Positions 5,267 to 6,172 of a stretch of DNA of 6,172 nucleotides are shown in pieces. The notes below the pieces were generated by a model. It was not told where the DNA came from, searched no databases, and saw only the letters and a program-made list of their open reading frames with translations. The position numbers and the translations under genes are program-made. The DNA comes from Bacillota bacterium (GTDB taxonomy: Bacteria; Bacillota; Bacilli; Bacillales; Cytobacillaceae). Every line of letters starts with the position of its first letter. Position 1 is the stretch's first letter. The DNA lies in NCBI GenBank assembly GCA_023389895.1, contig JAEWDX010000076.1:1-6172 (forward strand), in the 5' to 3' direction.

Positions 5267-6172
5267 ATGATTACCTATCCTTTTTTAGAAAAAGGAGCAA
5301 CAATTGGTGTGACTGCACCGTCATCTGGTGTGAAAGCTGAATTACATGATCTTGTCGTAAAAGCCAGTGAACGTATGAAATCAAAAGGATTTCAAGTTAT
5401 TTGTGGAGATACTGTATGGACTCAAGACAAAGCAAAATCATCTCCTGCCAAAAAACGTGCAGCTGAGTTTAATGAAATGATGAATGACGGGGAGATCGAT
5501 CTGATCATTCCTCCTTGGGGTGGTGAACTATTAATAGAAATACTTGAATATATTGATTTTGAGAACATCCAAAACAAGTGGATATTAGGATACTCAGATA
5601 CTAGTTCATTGTTACTCGCAATTACTTTAATGACAGGAATAGCGACAGCTCATGGGACGAATCTAATTGATTTAAGAGGAGAGTATTCCGACGAGACAAC
5701 TGCGATGTGGGAAAGTGTCCTTTCGACTAGAGTTGACGAATCAATTCTCCAACACTCATCAGATAAATTTCAAAAAGAGTGGCAGCACCATAATCCTTCT
5801 CCATGTGTCTTTCATTTAACGGAACAAACGACTTGGAAAACAGTTTCAAATCAAAAGGTACAGATTCAAGGGCGATTATTAGGCGGTTGTATTGATGTAA
5901 TTAGACATTTAGTTGGGACTCCATTTGGCGATGTAGAAAGTTTTAGAAAGAAATATATTAATAATAATGAACCGATCCTCTGGTATTTTGAAAATTGTGA
6001 GATGACAACAACTGATTTAAGAAGATCATTAGTACAAATGAAGTTAGCTGGTTGGTTCGAACACTGCTCAGGGATTTTATTTGGAAGAAGTGCTGCAAAT
6101 ATACCTGTTGATAATTATTTTGCTACCAATGTATATCAGGAGCTTTCTGAAGAACTTCATATTCCGATTGTA
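5267..6172 (+). CDS. S66 serine peptidase, MccF/LD-carboxypeptidase-like, C-terminus outside the window
   Basis: Peptidases of this family cleave the L,D bond of muropeptides (LdcA) or, in the MccF branch, the carboxamide bond joining a peptide or amino acid to a nucleotide in microcin C-like antibiotics. The 302 codons seen begin with GATIGVTAPSSG (10-21). They include IPPWGGELLIEIL (81-93), the nucleophile elbow GYSDTS with S110 as predicted catalytic serine, and GRLLGGCIDVIRHLVGTP (202-219), which is typical of the MccF/YocD branch. The sequence LWYFEN (238-243) follows, with E242 as predicted catalytic glutamate. The catalytic histidine is expected about 68 residues after that glutamate, just beyond the edge, so activity cannot be judged. 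No signal peptide is present, which favours a cytoplasmic MccF-like role. The ATG follows GAAAGG (5251-5256) by ten bases; this ribosome site overlaps the end of the GNAT gene, suggesting coupled translation. Family members are about 330-350 residues, so roughly 30-50 are missing. Confidence 0.9.
   Translation, partial: MITYPFLEKGATIGVTAPSSGVKAELHDLVVKASERMKSKGFQVICGDTVWTQDKAKSSPAKKRAAEFNEMMNDGEIDLIIPPWGGELLIEILEYIDFENIQNKWILGYSDTSSLLLAITLMTGIATAHGTNLIDLRGEYSDETTAMWESVLSTRVDESILQHSSDKFQKEWQHHNPSPCVFHLTEQTTWKTVSNQKVQIQGRLLGGCIDVIRHLVGTPFGDVESFRKKYINNNEPILWYFENCEMTTTDLRRSLVQMKLAGWFEHCSGILFGRSAANIPVDNYFATNVYQELSEELHIPIV

Overview
The window is AT-rich DNA from a low-GC Gram-positive bacterium, most likely a member of the Bacillaceae. 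The evidence is Shine-Dalgarno sites of the AGGAG/GAGGTGA type, TTG start codons, extended -10 promoters (TGnTATnAT), a Bacillus-type chemoreceptor, and an ANT(6)/AadK-like enzyme, an MccF/YocD-like peptidase, DinB and GNAT proteins that are common in that family. The genus cannot be fixed from the sequence alone. No rRNA, tRNA, CRISPR array, insertion sequence or integrase was seen.

Layout. On the minus strand, 1-1124 holds the N-terminal 374 residues of a methyl-accepting chemotaxis receptor with a dCache sensor; its C-terminal signalling part lies off the left edge. A divergent intergenic region (1125-1394) carries promoters for both directions, a CRP/FNR-like palindrome and a possible nine-codon leader ORF. 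On the plus strand follow an aminoglycoside 6-adenylyltransferase (1395-2276), a 413-base gap with a weak terminator and possible remains of a small frameshifted gene, a nucleoside 2-deoxyribosyltransferase-like protein (2690-3082), a DinB-family protein (3161-3682) ending at a strong terminator, a RimJ/RimL-type GNAT (3885-4397), a second, longer GNAT (4487-5260) and, six bases after it, an MccF-type S66 serine peptidase (5267 to the right edge, cut before its catalytic histidine).

How the genes may work together. Apart from the chemoreceptor, the genes look like small-molecule modification and detoxification enzymes: a nucleotidyltransferase, two acetyltransferases, a DinB protein, a nucleoside/nucleotide-processing enzyme and a peptidase of the type that inactivates peptide-nucleotide antibiotics. 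The last three plus-strand genes (GNAT, GNAT, MccF-like) have no visible terminator between them and recall the two known ways of inactivating processed microcin C: acetylation by MccE/RimL and hydrolysis by MccF. That link is inference. No gene in the window is clearly an undescribed system. The more unusual signals are the GNAT/MccF-like pairing, the leader ORF with an inverted repeat before the resistance gene, the FNR-like site, and the promoter-bearing broken reading frame near 2500.
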